The position numbers and the translations under genes are program-made. The notes under the pieces are model-generated. The model had not been told where the DNA came from and ran no database searches. It worked only from the letters and a program-made list of their open reading frames with translations. Of a stretch of DNA of 64,000 nucleotides, positions 8,786-17,209 are shown one piece after another (the first letter of the stretch is position 1; each line of letters begins with the position of its first letter). Source of the DNA: Nitrospinota bacterium (GTDB taxonomy: Bacteria > Nitrospinota_A > UBA7883 > JACRLM01); the NCBI GenBank assembly GCA_016208975.1, contig JACQXA010000004.1, forward strand, positions 1,055,015 to 1,119,014, written 5' to 3'.

Positions 8786-9481
8786 TCACATGGTGGCGGC
8801 GTGCATGACCTTCACGAAATCCAGCGCCGGGGTGAATTCCTTCGCCAGAAACGCAATCAAGTCCCCCTTTGTGGCCATGGCGGCGGGATATTCCCTGGTC
8901 ACAAAAAAACCTTTCTGTTTTAAAAGAGCGGCGTGTTTATGGTTCGGATCGAACCCGCCAGGAACTTTTTTCAAAGCCTCGCCACCGGCGGTAAATCCCG
9001 CATCCACAGCCTTTTTCAGCGCCACCGAAAGTTTGCCACCCATTTTTTCCGCCACGTTCCTGCGGTATGCGGAAAGCTCCGGTTCCTGCATCAGGTATAT
9101 CCCGCAACCTATCAGAACTTGACGCGCGTCCATCTGGAAATATAGCCCGGAAGCGCGTAGTTTCTCCCGCCCGCCCAGCCATAAATATGCCCCGGCGTGG
9201 GTTTTATAGGGGCTTTTATCCTTGGAAAACCGGGTGTCGCGGTTTATGCGGAAAATGGAGCCGTTCACCCTGGGGTCGGCATTTAGCCCCGGCAGTTTTT
9301 TACCGCCCAGCCGGGCGCCCAAAGCCATCACCATGAATTTTAGGGGCTCCAGCACATTCTGGTCGTAATCTTTCCTGTGGGCGTCGAACCATGCTTTGCT
9401 GTTGTCTTTCTCAAGCCCCCGGAAGAAGGTTAAAGCCTCCTTGGGAAAGGCGAACGGAGCGCTCTCTTTTTTCGCGGCCAT
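8786..9481 (-). CDS. DUF2461 family protein
   Basis: The protein matches the DUF2461 (TIGR02453) family: FPKEALTFFRGLEKDNSKAWFDAHRKDY near the N-terminus, then RVNGSIFRINRDTRFSKDKSPYKTHAGAYLW near residue 72, both hallmarks of the family. It has 231 residues, the usual length, with no signal peptide or membrane segment, so it should be cytoplasmic. The biochemical role of the family is not established. The 3' end is convergent with the nitroreductase, only 21 bases away. Confidence 0.88.
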   Translation of the reverse strand: MAAKKESAPFAFPKEALTFFRGLEKDNSKAWFDAHRKDYDQNVLEPLKFMVMALGARLGGKKLPGLNADPRVNGSIFRINRDTRFSKDKSPYKTHAGAYLWLGGREKLRASGLYFQMDARQVLIGCGIYLMQEPELSAYRRNVAEKMGGKLSVALKKAVDAGFTAGGEALKKVPGGFDPNHKHAALLKQKGFFVTREYPAAMATKGDLIAFLAKEFTPALDFVKVMHAATM

Positions 9482-9502
9482 ATTTTATATACCCCCAAAA
9501 AG

Positions 9503-9534
9503 AAAAGGCCGCGTTTATTCAACACGGCCTTTTT
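9503..9534 (-). terminator. Rho-independent terminator of the CsgG-like gene
   Basis: Stem AAGGCCGYGT/ACACGGCCTT with a short AT-rich loop lies just 22 bases beyond the stop of the minus-strand CsgG-like gene, with TTTTCTTTTT after it on that strand. The plus-strand side also carries T residues. Confidence 0.75.
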
Positions 9535-9555
9535 CCATGTTCCGGTTTACTCCCG

Positions 9556-10275
9556 TCACTCGTCCAGCTTCAAAGACTCCTTGGTCTTCTTCTTCCGCTT
9601 GACCTCTTTGGCCTTGTAATCGGCTATGCAGGAGTCCTTGTCCACCATCATGCACTCCAGGTATTCGGTGATCTCTATGATGCAGGCGCGGATGGCCTTG
9701 CCCGCCGGGGTCTTCTCTTTGCCCCCCAAGGCGCCGGAGAAACCGCCCTTGGAAATCCCCAGCGACAGCCCGCCGCCGGAAGACTTGCCCTCTATGGTGC
9801 GGGAGAACTCCACATCGCCGGTGGTGGTGTTCACCACGCGCAGGTCCACCGCCATATACGCGTCTTCCTTGCTTCCGCCCAGCGAAATGCCGCCGAAAGA
9901 CATGGCGCCGCCGGTCTCGGCCACATCTTCCTCATACGCCGAAACGGTGGCTATCACCAGGTAATCGGCCCCGGTTATCTTGCCTATCTTGGCGGCCTTC
10001 TTGGGGGCCACGCGGCCCGAGGCGCCCAGGTCCTGCTCCCGGAGGACCGAGTCCAGCTTTTTGCGCTCCACAACCTTGAACTTGCCGGTGGAGGATAGTT
10101 CGTTGGAGAGCATGCCCGAAAGCTCATGCCCCACGCCGCCACGCCACCAGGCGGCGTGCGTGTCGTTCCGGAACTCGTCCACGCCTATGGATATTTTCTC
10201 CTCAGCCAAAGCCGCCCCCGCCACAACAAACACCGCCGCGCAGGCGATAACAATGGCCCTGATAGACGCTGTCAT
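9556..10275 (-). CDS. CsgG-family secreted/outer-membrane protein
   Basis: A signal peptide (TASIRAIVIACAAVFVVAGAALAEE) leads into a CsgG-like domain: ISIGVDEFRNDTHAAWWRGGVGHELSGML, then KFKVVERKKLDSVLREQDLG and KITGADYLVIATVSAYEED. CsgG-like domains occur in the curli secretion pore and in many periplasmic proteins of unknown role, often beside lipoproteins. There is no Cys lipobox here, unlike true CsgG, and no curli genes nearby, so a curli role is not supported. I choose the ATG at 10275 because GGGAGG is six bases before it; a GTG at 10281 overlaps that site. The C-terminal end is Lys-rich (KAKEVKRKKKTKESLKLDE). Confidence 0.75.
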   Translation of the reverse strand: MTASIRAIVIACAAVFVVAGAALAEEKISIGVDEFRNDTHAAWWRGGVGHELSGMLSNELSSTGKFKVVERKKLDSVLREQDLGASGRVAPKKAAKIGKITGADYLVIATVSAYEEDVAETGGAMSFGGISLGGSKEDAYMAVDLRVVNTTTGDVEFSRTIEGKSSGGGLSLGISKGGFSGALGGKEKTPAGKAIRACIIEITEYLECMMVDKDSCIADYKAKEVKRKKKTKESLKLDE

Positions 10276-10388
10276 AACCACCCTCCCAGTATAAGTTTGT
10301 AAGCCCCTTAAGGCCTTAAATTGGCTGGAATTATATCACGCTCCACTTTAGATAAGCATTTATCCATGGCGCGAATTCCGGATTTTGG

Positions 10389-10417
10389 TTGACACTTACG
10401 GCCCCGCGAATAATAAT
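10389..10417 (+). promoter_or_regulatory. Promoter of rpsT
   Basis: TTGACA (10389-10394) matches the -35 consensus fully, and AATAAT (10412-10417) matches five of six -10 bases, with a 17-base spacer. Transcription would begin near 10424 and give a leader of about 27 bases. Confidence 0.7.
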
Positions 10418-10450
10418 TATTGTTTTTGTAATTTTCTGGAGCTACATACT

Positions 10451-10717
10451 GTGCCGAATCACAAGTCCGCAGAGAAAAGGGACCGGCAGAATAAAAAGCG
10501 TAAACTGCGCAACACCGTGGCCCGCGCCTCCGCCCGCACGGCCGTAAAAAAGGCCCGCACGGCCATAGACGCCGGACAGAAGGAAGAGGGTTTCGCCGCT
10601 TTGAAAGAGGCGATGAAAACCTTGCAGACCGCCGCGTCCAAAGGTGTTATCCACAAGAATAACGCCGCCCGCAGGATTTCCCGGCTGGCCCAAAAGCTGG
10701 CGACCGCCGGAAAATAA
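10451..10717 (+). CDS. rpsT: 30S ribosomal protein S20
   Basis: The 88-residue product begins PNHKSAEKRDRQNKKRKLRN and continues with Lys/Arg/Ala-rich helices (ASARTAVKKARTAID, HKNNAARRISRLAQKL), the standard S20 sequence. S20 binds 16S rRNA early in 30S assembly. The frame stays open upstream, but the only sensible start is GTG at 10451: GGAG lies 9 bases before it, and the promoter places the transcript start between it and any upstream ATG. A non-ATG start is known for S20 in E. coli (UUG), where it takes part in autoregulation. The gene is monocistronic, with its own promoter and a hairpin after the stop. Confidence 0.95.
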   Translation: MPNHKSAEKRDRQNKKRKLRNTVARASARTAVKKARTAIDAGQKEEGFAALKEAMKTLQTAASKGVIHKNNAARRISRLAQKLATAGK

Positions 10718-10743
10718 CCGGAGGTTTTGCGCCTGGCCTCCGG
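10718..10743 (+). terminator. Probable terminator of rpsT
   Basis: Perfect arms CCGGAGG (10718-10724) and CCTCCGG (10737-10743) begin right after the rpsT stop codon. Only CTTTA follows, a weak T-tract, so it may instead protect the 3' end. Confidence 0.5.
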
Positions 10744-10792
10744 CTTTACCTGGCCGGGGGCGAGGGGTCAACCTTGCCTCGTTTAACGGCTA

Positions 10793-11836
10793 TCAGCCGT
10801 TCTTTATCATTTTGGCCGTCATCGCCGGCAATATAACCTCCGGACCGGCTTTGGCCAGCATCATATTCATGTTGGCCTCCAGTATCCCTCTCAAAGCGCT
10901 CAGGGCATGTTCCTGGGGCCATTTATCGGCGTCTTTCCACAGGTCGCCCAACAACTTTTTCTGAAACGGGGTGGCCGGGCCGGGCATGGCGTCGGCAAAA
11001 GCGTCGAAAGGCTCTTTCTTGACTTTGGCGTCCCGCGCGGCGGAGAGCCGCAAAACCTCCGTGGTCAGCGTTTTTAATATCACCTGGGCGGGCTGGTTGT
11101 GGTTTAACAGGTTTTCAAGCAAACCCGCGCTTTCTACAATGTCCCGTTTTCTCACCGCCCTCAAAAAATCCCACAGGCTCTCCTCGCGCTGGTCGCCCAC
11201 CATGGACTCCACCATCTCCATGGTTATCTCCTCCCCATCGCCAGCGTAGAGCGACAGTTTTTCGATCTCCCCCTCCAGCCGCGCCAAATCCCCATCCATA
11301 AGCTCGCCCAGTGTTTGCGCGGCCTGGGGGGTTATTGCGCAACCCCGCCGCTGGACGCCTGCGCGGATCCATTTCACCAGTTCCTCCCCCTTGGGGCTGG
11401 TGAATTCCACCACCGGCCCGCATTTCGCCGCCTCGCTGAACAACTTTGATTTTTTAAAGGTCTGCGATGTGATGGTGACGATGAGGGCGCATTGCTGGTT
11501 TGGATTCGACAGATAGCCGGACAGGATTTCGTCTGATTCCTTGTCCAGCGATTCAATCGTCCCCAGCCAAACCACCTTGCCCCCGCCGAACATGGAAATG
11601 GTGTTCAACTGGGCCACGATATTGCCAGCGGTGGTTTCCTCCGGCCCGTCGCCCAGTTTAAAGCTTCTGAAATAATTGTCCGGCCCGCCCACCAGGGGCA
11701 AAAGAAGCTCCTTCACCCTCATGGCGGCGTCTTCCATCCGTTTGGAGTCCGGGCCGTGGAAGACGTAAACGGGCTCCATCCGGAACTTTTGGCCTTCGAT
11801 GGCCGCCGCCAGCGCCGTGGGTGTGATTTGGGCCAT
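10793..11836 (-). CDS. holA: DNA polymerase III delta subunit
   Basis: HolA is the clamp-opening subunit of the clamp loader that places the sliding clamp on DNA. Residues 20-60 (PVYVFHGPDSKRMEDAAMRVKELLLP) and 95-140 (VVWLGTIESLDKESDEILSGYLSNPN) fit the divergent AAA+ N-terminal domain. The ITPQAAQTLGELMDGDLARLEGEIEKLSLYAG segment near residue 167 is the most recognisable family element, and the rest is the helical C-terminal collar domain. Length 347 residues is normal. The gene is 12 bases downstream of a metallophosphoesterase gene on the same strand, so they are probably co-transcribed; no functional link is obvious. Confidence 0.9.
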   Translation of the reverse strand: MAQITPTALAAAIEGQKFRMEPVYVFHGPDSKRMEDAAMRVKELLLPLVGGPDNYFRSFKLGDGPEETTAGNIVAQLNTISMFGGGKVVWLGTIESLDKESDEILSGYLSNPNQQCALIVTITSQTFKKSKLFSEAAKCGPVVEFTSPKGEELVKWIRAGVQRRGCAITPQAAQTLGELMDGDLARLEGEIEKLSLYAGDGEEITMEMVESMVGDQREESLWDFLRAVRKRDIVESAGLLENLLNHNQPAQVILKTLTTEVLRLSAARDAKVKKEPFDAFADAMPGPATPFQKKLLGDLWKDADKWPQEHALSALRGILEANMNMMLAKAGPEVILPAMTAKMIKNG

Positions 11837-11848
11837 CGGGTTTGGCCC

Positions 11849-12577
11849 TTAACGGCCCAATGCCAGCCGGTCTATAAGATAGCGGGGCAGGTCCACATCC
11901 GCCATTTTCTTCTGCACGGCGGCGATGTCGTAAGGAACCCTGTTGTAAGTTACCAGGCTGTTCTCGGAGTCGAAAAGTACCCAGCAGGCCTGGGTGTTGG
12001 AATCCCTCGGCTGGCCCACCGAGCCTATGTTGATGATGTATTTCTTGTCCGGTTTTAGCTGGTATTGCTTCTCCCGGTAAACCCGCACGCGGGTCGCGTC
12101 GTCATATTCCAGGATCAGCGGTTGATGGGAGTGGCCTATAAAACACAACTGCCCGTCTATGCTGTCGTAATTCTCCAGCGCTTCCTTCTGGGACATGATG
12201 TAATGCCATTCCTCCGGGCGGTACGGCGTGGAATGCGCCACCTGGAACCCGTCGAAACGGTCCACAGCCTTGGTGCGTTTCAAAAACTCCTTGTGCTCGT
12301 CCAGCAGGACGCTGGCTGTCCAGTCCACGGCCTGTTTGGCGTATGGATTGAAATAGTCGTCCGGGGTTTTGCCCACCACGGCCCAGTCGTGGTTGCCGCC
12401 CAGGGAAAGGTTGGCGGTATGAAGTAGCTTTTCAACACATTCGTTGGGGCTGGGGCCATATCCCACGATATCGCCTAAAAACAGAAGCCTGTCCGCCTCA
12501 TTCCGGTCTATATCGGCCAGCACGGCCTCGAACGCTTCGATGTTGGAGTGGATATCCGAAAAAAGGGCGTACCGCAT
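11849..12577 (-). CDS. Calcineurin-like metallophosphoesterase
   Basis: The N-terminus carries the metal-binding signature of the family: SDIHSNIEAFEAVL (D-x-H), LFLGDIVGYGPSPNECVE (GD), then GNHDW, and later AHSTPYRP and IGHSHQP with the closing GxH. These residues bind two metal ions. The family includes nucleoside- and protein-phosphatase activities and predicted diadenosine-tetraphosphatases; the substrate here is not predictable. At 242 residues it is a single domain with no signal peptide. It is the upstream gene of a two-gene unit with holA. Confidence 0.88.
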   Translation of the reverse strand: MRYALFSDIHSNIEAFEAVLADIDRNEADRLLFLGDIVGYGPSPNECVEKLLHTANLSLGGNHDWAVVGKTPDDYFNPYAKQAVDWTASVLLDEHKEFLKRTKAVDRFDGFQVAHSTPYRPEEWHYIMSQKEALENYDSIDGQLCFIGHSHQPLILEYDDATRVRVYREKQYQLKPDKKYIINIGSVGQPRDSNTQACWVLFDSENSLVTYNRVPYDIAAVQKKMADVDLPRYLIDRLALGR

Positions 12578-12703
12578 AGTTTTCGCCGTTATCCTTATGC
12601 TTTTCTTCTTCTGGTTCTAGACTAACATCACGCCGCCAAATTATACAATGCCGGGCGCCGCCATTCCATTTCAAAGGCCTTATGGGGTTTGCCACTAATA
12701 AGC

Positions 12704-12709
12704 TATAAT
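12704..12709 (+). promoter_or_regulatory. Possible -10 element (TATAAT)
   Basis: A perfect TATAAT lies 29 bases upstream of the gene starting at 12738. No good -35 box sits at the right distance, so the promoter is only suggested. Confidence 0.35.
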
Positions 12710-12737
12710 ACAGCGCCAGTTCCATTTAAGCAGTTTC

Positions 12738-13325
12738 ATGAAGAGAAACATAAAAGTAAAAGCCCGGCGGGACAGCGCCGAAAAAAAACTTGTCCAGGTT
12801 ATCGAAGGCACCATAATCCACCAGCGCCAGCGGGAGCTTTCCCCGGGCCGGTGGGACATGGCCGTGTTCGGCCCCTCGCGGGACGGCAAAGAGGCCGTTC
12901 TGCGGGTATGCGTGGCGGAGCACATGCTTATCCAGAAGGCCCCCGCTTACCTGGCCGCCGTCGGCGACCCTGAAATGGTGGGCTATTCGGGCATGATGCC
13001 CATTGAAGAGCTGGCCGGGGGCGACCTGCCGGAAGACCTTATGGGGCTGGACATTTACCATATGGCCCCCCTGCGGCCTTTAAACATCATAGAACGGAGG
13101 GTGGCCCCCGGCCTAGCCGCCATGAGGGACATGGCGATGGAGGAGTTCGGCGGCAAGAACATCGCCATAATAGAAACACCGGACGAGGCGGCGTGGAGCC
13201 TGTCGGCCATCAAATATTTAAACGAGCTGGACGAGGCGTTTCCCGACCCGCTGATGAGCGCCATCCGCTCCACCATGAGGGACACGTCGCTGGATTTCAG
13301 CGCGCCGGGCCGTTACCTGCACTAA
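12738..13325 (+). CDS. Uncharacterised 195-residue protein
   Basis: I do not recognise a family. The N-terminus is basic (MKRNIKVKARRDSAEKKLV); the middle is mixed alpha/beta (RWDMAVFGPSRDGKEAVLRVCVAEHMLIQKAPAYLAAVG); the C-terminus is acidic and helical and ends SAPGRYLH. There is no signal peptide or membrane segment, so it is probably cytoplasmic. Coding character is convincing: codon use is like the neighbours, a TATAAT stands upstream, and the frame is the only long one on this strand. It precedes the envelope polysaccharide genes by 60 bases, so it may be transcribed with them, but its function cannot be inferred. Confidence 0.7.
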   Translation: MKRNIKVKARRDSAEKKLVQVIEGTIIHQRQRELSPGRWDMAVFGPSRDGKEAVLRVCVAEHMLIQKAPAYLAAVGDPEMVGYSGMMPIEELAGGDLPEDLMGLDIYHMAPLRPLNIIERRVAPGLAAMRDMAMEEFGGKNIAIIETPDEAAWSLSAIKYLNELDEAFPDPLMSAIRSTMRDTSLDFSAPGRYLH

Positions 13326-13385
13326 CGGAGGGCTTGGGCCAAAGCCGCGCAGGCTTTTCCCGGCGCCGCGTGGTAAAATCTTCCA

Positions 13386-14429
13386 ATGACCCCTAATGAC
13401 ATCCGGCTTCCCGACCGGCCCAGAATCCTGGTGGCGCGAACCGACAGAATAGGCGACGTTACGCTCTCCCTGCCGGTTTTCACTTCGCTGAAGATGGCGT
13501 TCCCCCGGTCGCGGATTTGCGCTCTTACGCGTAGCTACACGGCGCCCCTTCTGCGCCAGCGGCCCGATGTGGACGAGGTGATAGAATATGATTCGCCAAC
13601 GGCCCATATACCCAGGGGGCGGTTCCTCCCTCTGCTGGACAGGATCAAGAAGGAAAAATTCAACGTGGCCATAGCGCTATACTCGAATTTTTCCGTGGGG
13701 GCCTTGATTTATCTGGCGGGGATCCCCACGCGGATAGGCCCGGCCACAAAACTGGCGCAGATTTTTTACAATATCCGGATACGCCAGCGCAGGTCCAGCT
13801 CCACCCGCCACGAGGCGGACCATAACCTGGACCTGCTGAAACCGCTGGGCGTGGAACCGGTGCGGGTGCCTTTTGTGCTACCCCCGGCCAGTTCGCCGGT
13901 GACTTTTGCGCGGTTGGAAGGCAAACCTCTTGTGGGTATCCATCCGGGTAGCGGCGGCTCGTCCCGCAACTGGGCGCCGGAACGGTACGCCCAGCTGGCG
14001 CGGGAACTTTTCGACGCGGGCATGGACGTGGTGATAACCGGGGCGCCCCGGGAAAAGACCCTGGTGGAGCGGGTGGCGGCGGAATCGGGCCGCCCCGTGA
14101 CGCGATATTTGAACGAAGGGACGCTGATGGACCTGGCGGGCGTTTTGGCGCAGTTCGACGTGTTTGTGGCCGGTAGCACCGGGCCACTGCACCTGGCCTC
14201 CGCCGCGGGCACTCCGGTGGTGGGGCTGTACTGCCCCATATTCGTTTGCCTGCCCCAGCGGTGGGGCCCCATCGGCCCTAAAGACACGGCGCTGGTTCCC
14301 AACGTGGAGCCATGCGAAAGATGCGTGTCCGAGAAATGCCCCCATTTCGATTGTATGGACAAGATTGACGTGGAACTGGTGAAAAACACCGTACTAGGCA
14401 AGGTCGCCGTTATGGAGCTTCCGCGTTAA
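13386..14429 (+). CDS. GT9 lipopolysaccharide heptosyltransferase
   Basis: A standard-length (347 residues) GT-B enzyme of the WaaC/WaaF class. It starts with PRILVARTDRIGDVTLSLPVF, the acceptor-side glycine-rich region. Residues near 180 read KPLVGIHPGSGGSSRNWAPERYAQLA, and VAGSTGPLHLASAAGTPVVGLYCP near 260 forms the ADP-sugar site. A Cys cluster (CERC...C...C) ends the domain, as in the first GT9. It should add heptose, or a similar ADP-activated sugar, to the inner core of LPS at the cytoplasmic face. Its stop overlaps the msbA start by one base (TAATG), so core synthesis and lipid A-core export appear coupled. Confidence 0.87.
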   Translation: MTPNDIRLPDRPRILVARTDRIGDVTLSLPVFTSLKMAFPRSRICALTRSYTAPLLRQRPDVDEVIEYDSPTAHIPRGRFLPLLDRIKKEKFNVAIALYSNFSVGALIYLAGIPTRIGPATKLAQIFYNIRIRQRRSSSTRHEADHNLDLLKPLGVEPVRVPFVLPPASSPVTFARLEGKPLVGIHPGSGGSSRNWAPERYAQLARELFDAGMDVVITGAPREKTLVERVAAESGRPVTRYLNEGTLMDLAGVLAQFDVFVAGSTGPLHLASAAGTPVVGLYCPIFVCLPQRWGPIGPKDTALVPNVEPCERCVSEKCPHFDCMDKIDVELVKNTVLGKVAVMELPR

Positions 14430-16156
14430 TGGGGCTCTACCGCAGGCTTCTTTCATACCTGGCGCCATATAAGAGCAGGTTTATCGTCGCTTCCATTTTC
14501 ATGATGGCCGTTTCGGCCTCGTCGGGTGGCGCGGCGTACATAATCCAGCCCATTCTCGACGACATTTTCATGAGCAAGGACGCCCGCATGCTGTCCCTGC
14601 TACCGCTGGGGGTGGTGGCCATTTACCTTGTGCGGGGCGTGGGCCGCTATGTGGCCTCGTCCATTATGCAGACCATCGGCCAGCTGGCCGTGCGGGACAT
14701 CCGCAATGACCTCTTCTCCCGGCTCCAGCGTCTATCGGTGTCGTTTTTCGCCTCACGGCAGACCGGCCAGCTTATGAGCCGGGTGACCAACGACGTGACG
14801 GTCATCCAGGACGCTGTCTCCATCGTGGTTTACGACTTTATCCGGGAATCGCTCACCATGGTGGCCCTCCTGTGCGTGGTGTTCTACTGGGACTATAAAA
14901 TGGCCCTCGTTTCCCTGGCGGTGATACCCCTGTCCGGCGCCCTTATCCAGAGGCTGGGGCGCTCGTTGCGTGTGGTGTCCAAAGAGTCGCAGGAAAAGCT
15001 GGCGGACCTTACCGCCATTTTGCACGAAACATTCACAGGCGTGCGGGTGGTGCAGGCCTTCGGCATGGAAGACTACGAGGTGGGCCGCTTCAAGGGCAAG
15101 AACCAGGAATATTACGACACCCTCCGCCGAACCATAAAAATTAACGAGCTGTCCAGCCCCTTGCTGGAGTTCCTTGGGGCTTTCGGTATCGCCGCCATTA
15201 TCTACTACGGCGGTAGTCAGGTTATTTCCGGGCAAACCACCGTGGGCGCCTTCTTCTCGTTTCTTACGGCCCTGTTCATGCTTTACGCCCCGATAGCCAA
15301 ACTGTCCCGGGTGAACAACAAGATCCAGCAGGCCATGGCGGCGGCCCACCGGATTTTCGATCTGATGGACACGCCACCGGCCATCACGGAAAAACCGGGA
15401 GCCCTGGAGCTTCCCCGGTTGAAAAACGTGATTACCTTTAACCGGGTGGGTTTCGCTTACGACCACAACGCCCACGTGATAAAAGATTTTTCCCTAACGG
15501 TGAACAAGGGGGAGATGGTGGCCCTGGTGGGCGCTTCCGGCGCGGGAAAAACCACGCTGGTGAACCTTATCCCCAGGTTTCTGGATGTAACCGGCGGTTC
15601 GGTGGCTTTCGACGGGGTGGACATCCGCGACGCGACGCTCCAGTCGCTCCGGGGCCAGATAGGCATAGTGACGCAGGAAGTGTTCCTGTTCCACGACACC
15701 GTGAGGAACAACATAGCCTACGGCAGGCAAGACGCCACCGCCGAAGAGGTGGAGGCCGCCGCCCGCGCCGCCTACGCCCACGAGTTCATCATGGAGCTTC
15801 CTGACGGGTACGGCGCCCAGATAGGTGAACGGGGCGTAAGGCTCTCCGGCGGCCAGCGGCAACGGCTTTCCATAGCCAGGGCCATAATGAAAAACCCGGC
15901 GGTGATGGTTTTGGACGAGGCCACTTCCGCGCTGGACTCCGAATCGGAAAAAATAGTGCAAAAAGCGCTTTTAAACCTGCTGGCCGGGCGTACCACTTTC
16001 GTAATAGCCCACAGGCTGTCCACGGTGCTTTCGGCCCACAGGATAATAGTTATGGACAAGGGGGAAATCGCCGAGACCGGAACCCACGAGGAGCTGTTGG
16101 AGCGGGGCGGAATGTACCGCAGGCTGTTCGAGCTCCAGTTCGCCGTGGAACCCTAG
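14429..16156 (+). CDS. msbA: MsbA-type lipid A-core ABC flippase
   Basis: A half-transporter of 575 residues with a six-helix membrane domain (about 15-310) fused to an ATPase domain (about 330-575), the usual MsbA/LmrA size. It has Walker A GASGAGKTT, Q-loop IVTQEVFLFHDTVRNNIAYG, signature LSGGQRQRLSIARAIMKNPAVMVLDEATSALD and the H-loop IAHRLSTV. MsbA flips lipid A-core across the inner membrane with ATP hydrolysis. The direct coupling to a heptosyltransferase supports that substrate, but related exporters of lipids or drugs cannot be fully excluded. Confidence 0.88.
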   Translation: MGLYRRLLSYLAPYKSRFIVASIFMMAVSASSGGAAYIIQPILDDIFMSKDARMLSLLPLGVVAIYLVRGVGRYVASSIMQTIGQLAVRDIRNDLFSRLQRLSVSFFASRQTGQLMSRVTNDVTVIQDAVSIVVYDFIRESLTMVALLCVVFYWDYKMALVSLAVIPLSGALIQRLGRSLRVVSKESQEKLADLTAILHETFTGVRVVQAFGMEDYEVGRFKGKNQEYYDTLRRTIKINELSSPLLEFLGAFGIAAIIYYGGSQVISGQTTVGAFFSFLTALFMLYAPIAKLSRVNNKIQQAMAAAHRIFDLMDTPPAITEKPGALELPRLKNVITFNRVGFAYDHNAHVIKDFSLTVNKGEMVALVGASGAGKTTLVNLIPRFLDVTGGSVAFDGVDIRDATLQSLRGQIGIVTQEVFLFHDTVRNNIAYGRQDATAEEVEAAARAAYAHEFIMELPDGYGAQIGERGVRLSGGQRQRLSIARAIMKNPAVMVLDEATSALDSESEKIVQKALLNLLAGRTTFVIAHRLSTVLSAHRIIVMDKGEIAETGTHEELLERGGMYRRLFELQFAVEP

Positions 16157-16191
16157 AGGCTTACCCCCAATAAAGAAATTATGGAGTTGAT

Positions 16192-17172
16192 ATGATTAAA
16201 AAGGCCCTGTTTTCGCTGGCCGCCCTGTTTCTTGCGGCCGCCACATTCATAGCCTGCGATGGCAATTTCACCCAGGAAGTGCTCACGGGCGGCACAGAGG
16301 TTCCCTACGAAAAGATGGGTGTGGTGATGTTCACCGGCAACCGCACGGTGGGTTCGCTCCAGACCCAGATGAGCGACGTAAAAGCGCTCAAGATAAACTA
16401 TGCGCGAACCACCTTCTGGTTCGACACGGGCTACATGCCCTACCGGGGCGCAAGCCCGAATTTCACCCGGTTCGACGACGCGTTGAGCGCCGCTGAATCA
16501 GCAGGGGTGGAGCTTCTGCCGATCCTGGGCTACGTTCCCAGCTGGCTCCAGGGCAGTGGCGACTGGAAATCGGTTTACATAAACGATTACGTTATTCCCG
16601 TGGTAAGCCGGTACAAGGGCCGGGTGAAATATTGGGAAATATGGAACGAGCCGGACGAGATGACCTATAACTCCCTCAACGGTTCGGCGGACGATTATTT
16701 CGACCTTCTGAAAATGGCTTCCTCGGCCATCCACTCCATAGACCCTTCGGCCTACATTGTGTCCGCCGCCTCGGCCAACATCACCGCCGACGGCATTTCC
16801 AAATGGGAATGGACCCAACGCCTGATAGACCTGGGCCTGGCCAATTACGCCGACGTGCTCAATGTCCATTATTACGCCGACATGGAGTTCGAGCTTAGCT
16901 CCATCGGCGGCCCCATGGTGACAAACTCCGGCTTACGGGTATGGGTGACAGAAACAGGCAAATCTGGCCAAAGCTCCCAGAAGGATTATTTCGAGGCCAA
17001 CATGGCATACATAGAAAAATCCATCGCCCCCGAACGCATCTATTGGTATTGCTATGTGCAGGGTGAAGGGGCGGGAGAGGAGAGCCCGCCGGACTCATCT
17101 TACGGGCTGGTGACAACCTATGGCGGCTTCCGTTACGAGTCGTCCCTCTACACTCACCTGAAAACCCGGTGA
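16192..17172 (+). CDS. Lipoprotein with clan-A glycoside hydrolase fold
   Basis: A lipoprotein-like signal peptide ends at C22 (TFIAC). The rest is a (beta/alpha)8 domain resembling GH39/GH5-type enzymes such as PslG. The acid/base Glu is E153 in WEIWNEPDEM, and the nucleophile is expected at E254 in VWVTETG. The WNEP and HYY motifs agree. Such enzymes often trim or bind an exopolysaccharide in the periplasm. Here it sits between msbA and an O-antigen ligase-like gene, so it probably acts on the local surface polysaccharide; the bond and substrate cannot be told. A weak GGAG precedes the ATG. Length 326 residues is normal. Confidence 0.78.
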   Translation: MIKKALFSLAALFLAAATFIACDGNFTQEVLTGGTEVPYEKMGVVMFTGNRTVGSLQTQMSDVKALKINYARTTFWFDTGYMPYRGASPNFTRFDDALSAAESAGVELLPILGYVPSWLQGSGDWKSVYINDYVIPVVSRYKGRVKYWEIWNEPDEMTYNSLNGSADDYFDLLKMASSAIHSIDPSAYIVSAASANITADGISKWEWTQRLIDLGLANYADVLNVHYYADMEFELSSIGGPMVTNSGLRVWVTETGKSGQSSQKDYFEANMAYIEKSIAPERIYWYCYVQGEGAGEESPPDSSYGLVTTYGGFRYESSLYTHLKTR

Positions 17173-17209
17173 GTAGCGGGGAACCTTCAGACATGCCGGG
17201 GTTGCGAAA

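Noticed and set aside
9556-10275. Curli secretion pore CsgG
   Set aside because: It lacks the lipobox cysteine, and no other curli genes are close; only the domain family is supported.
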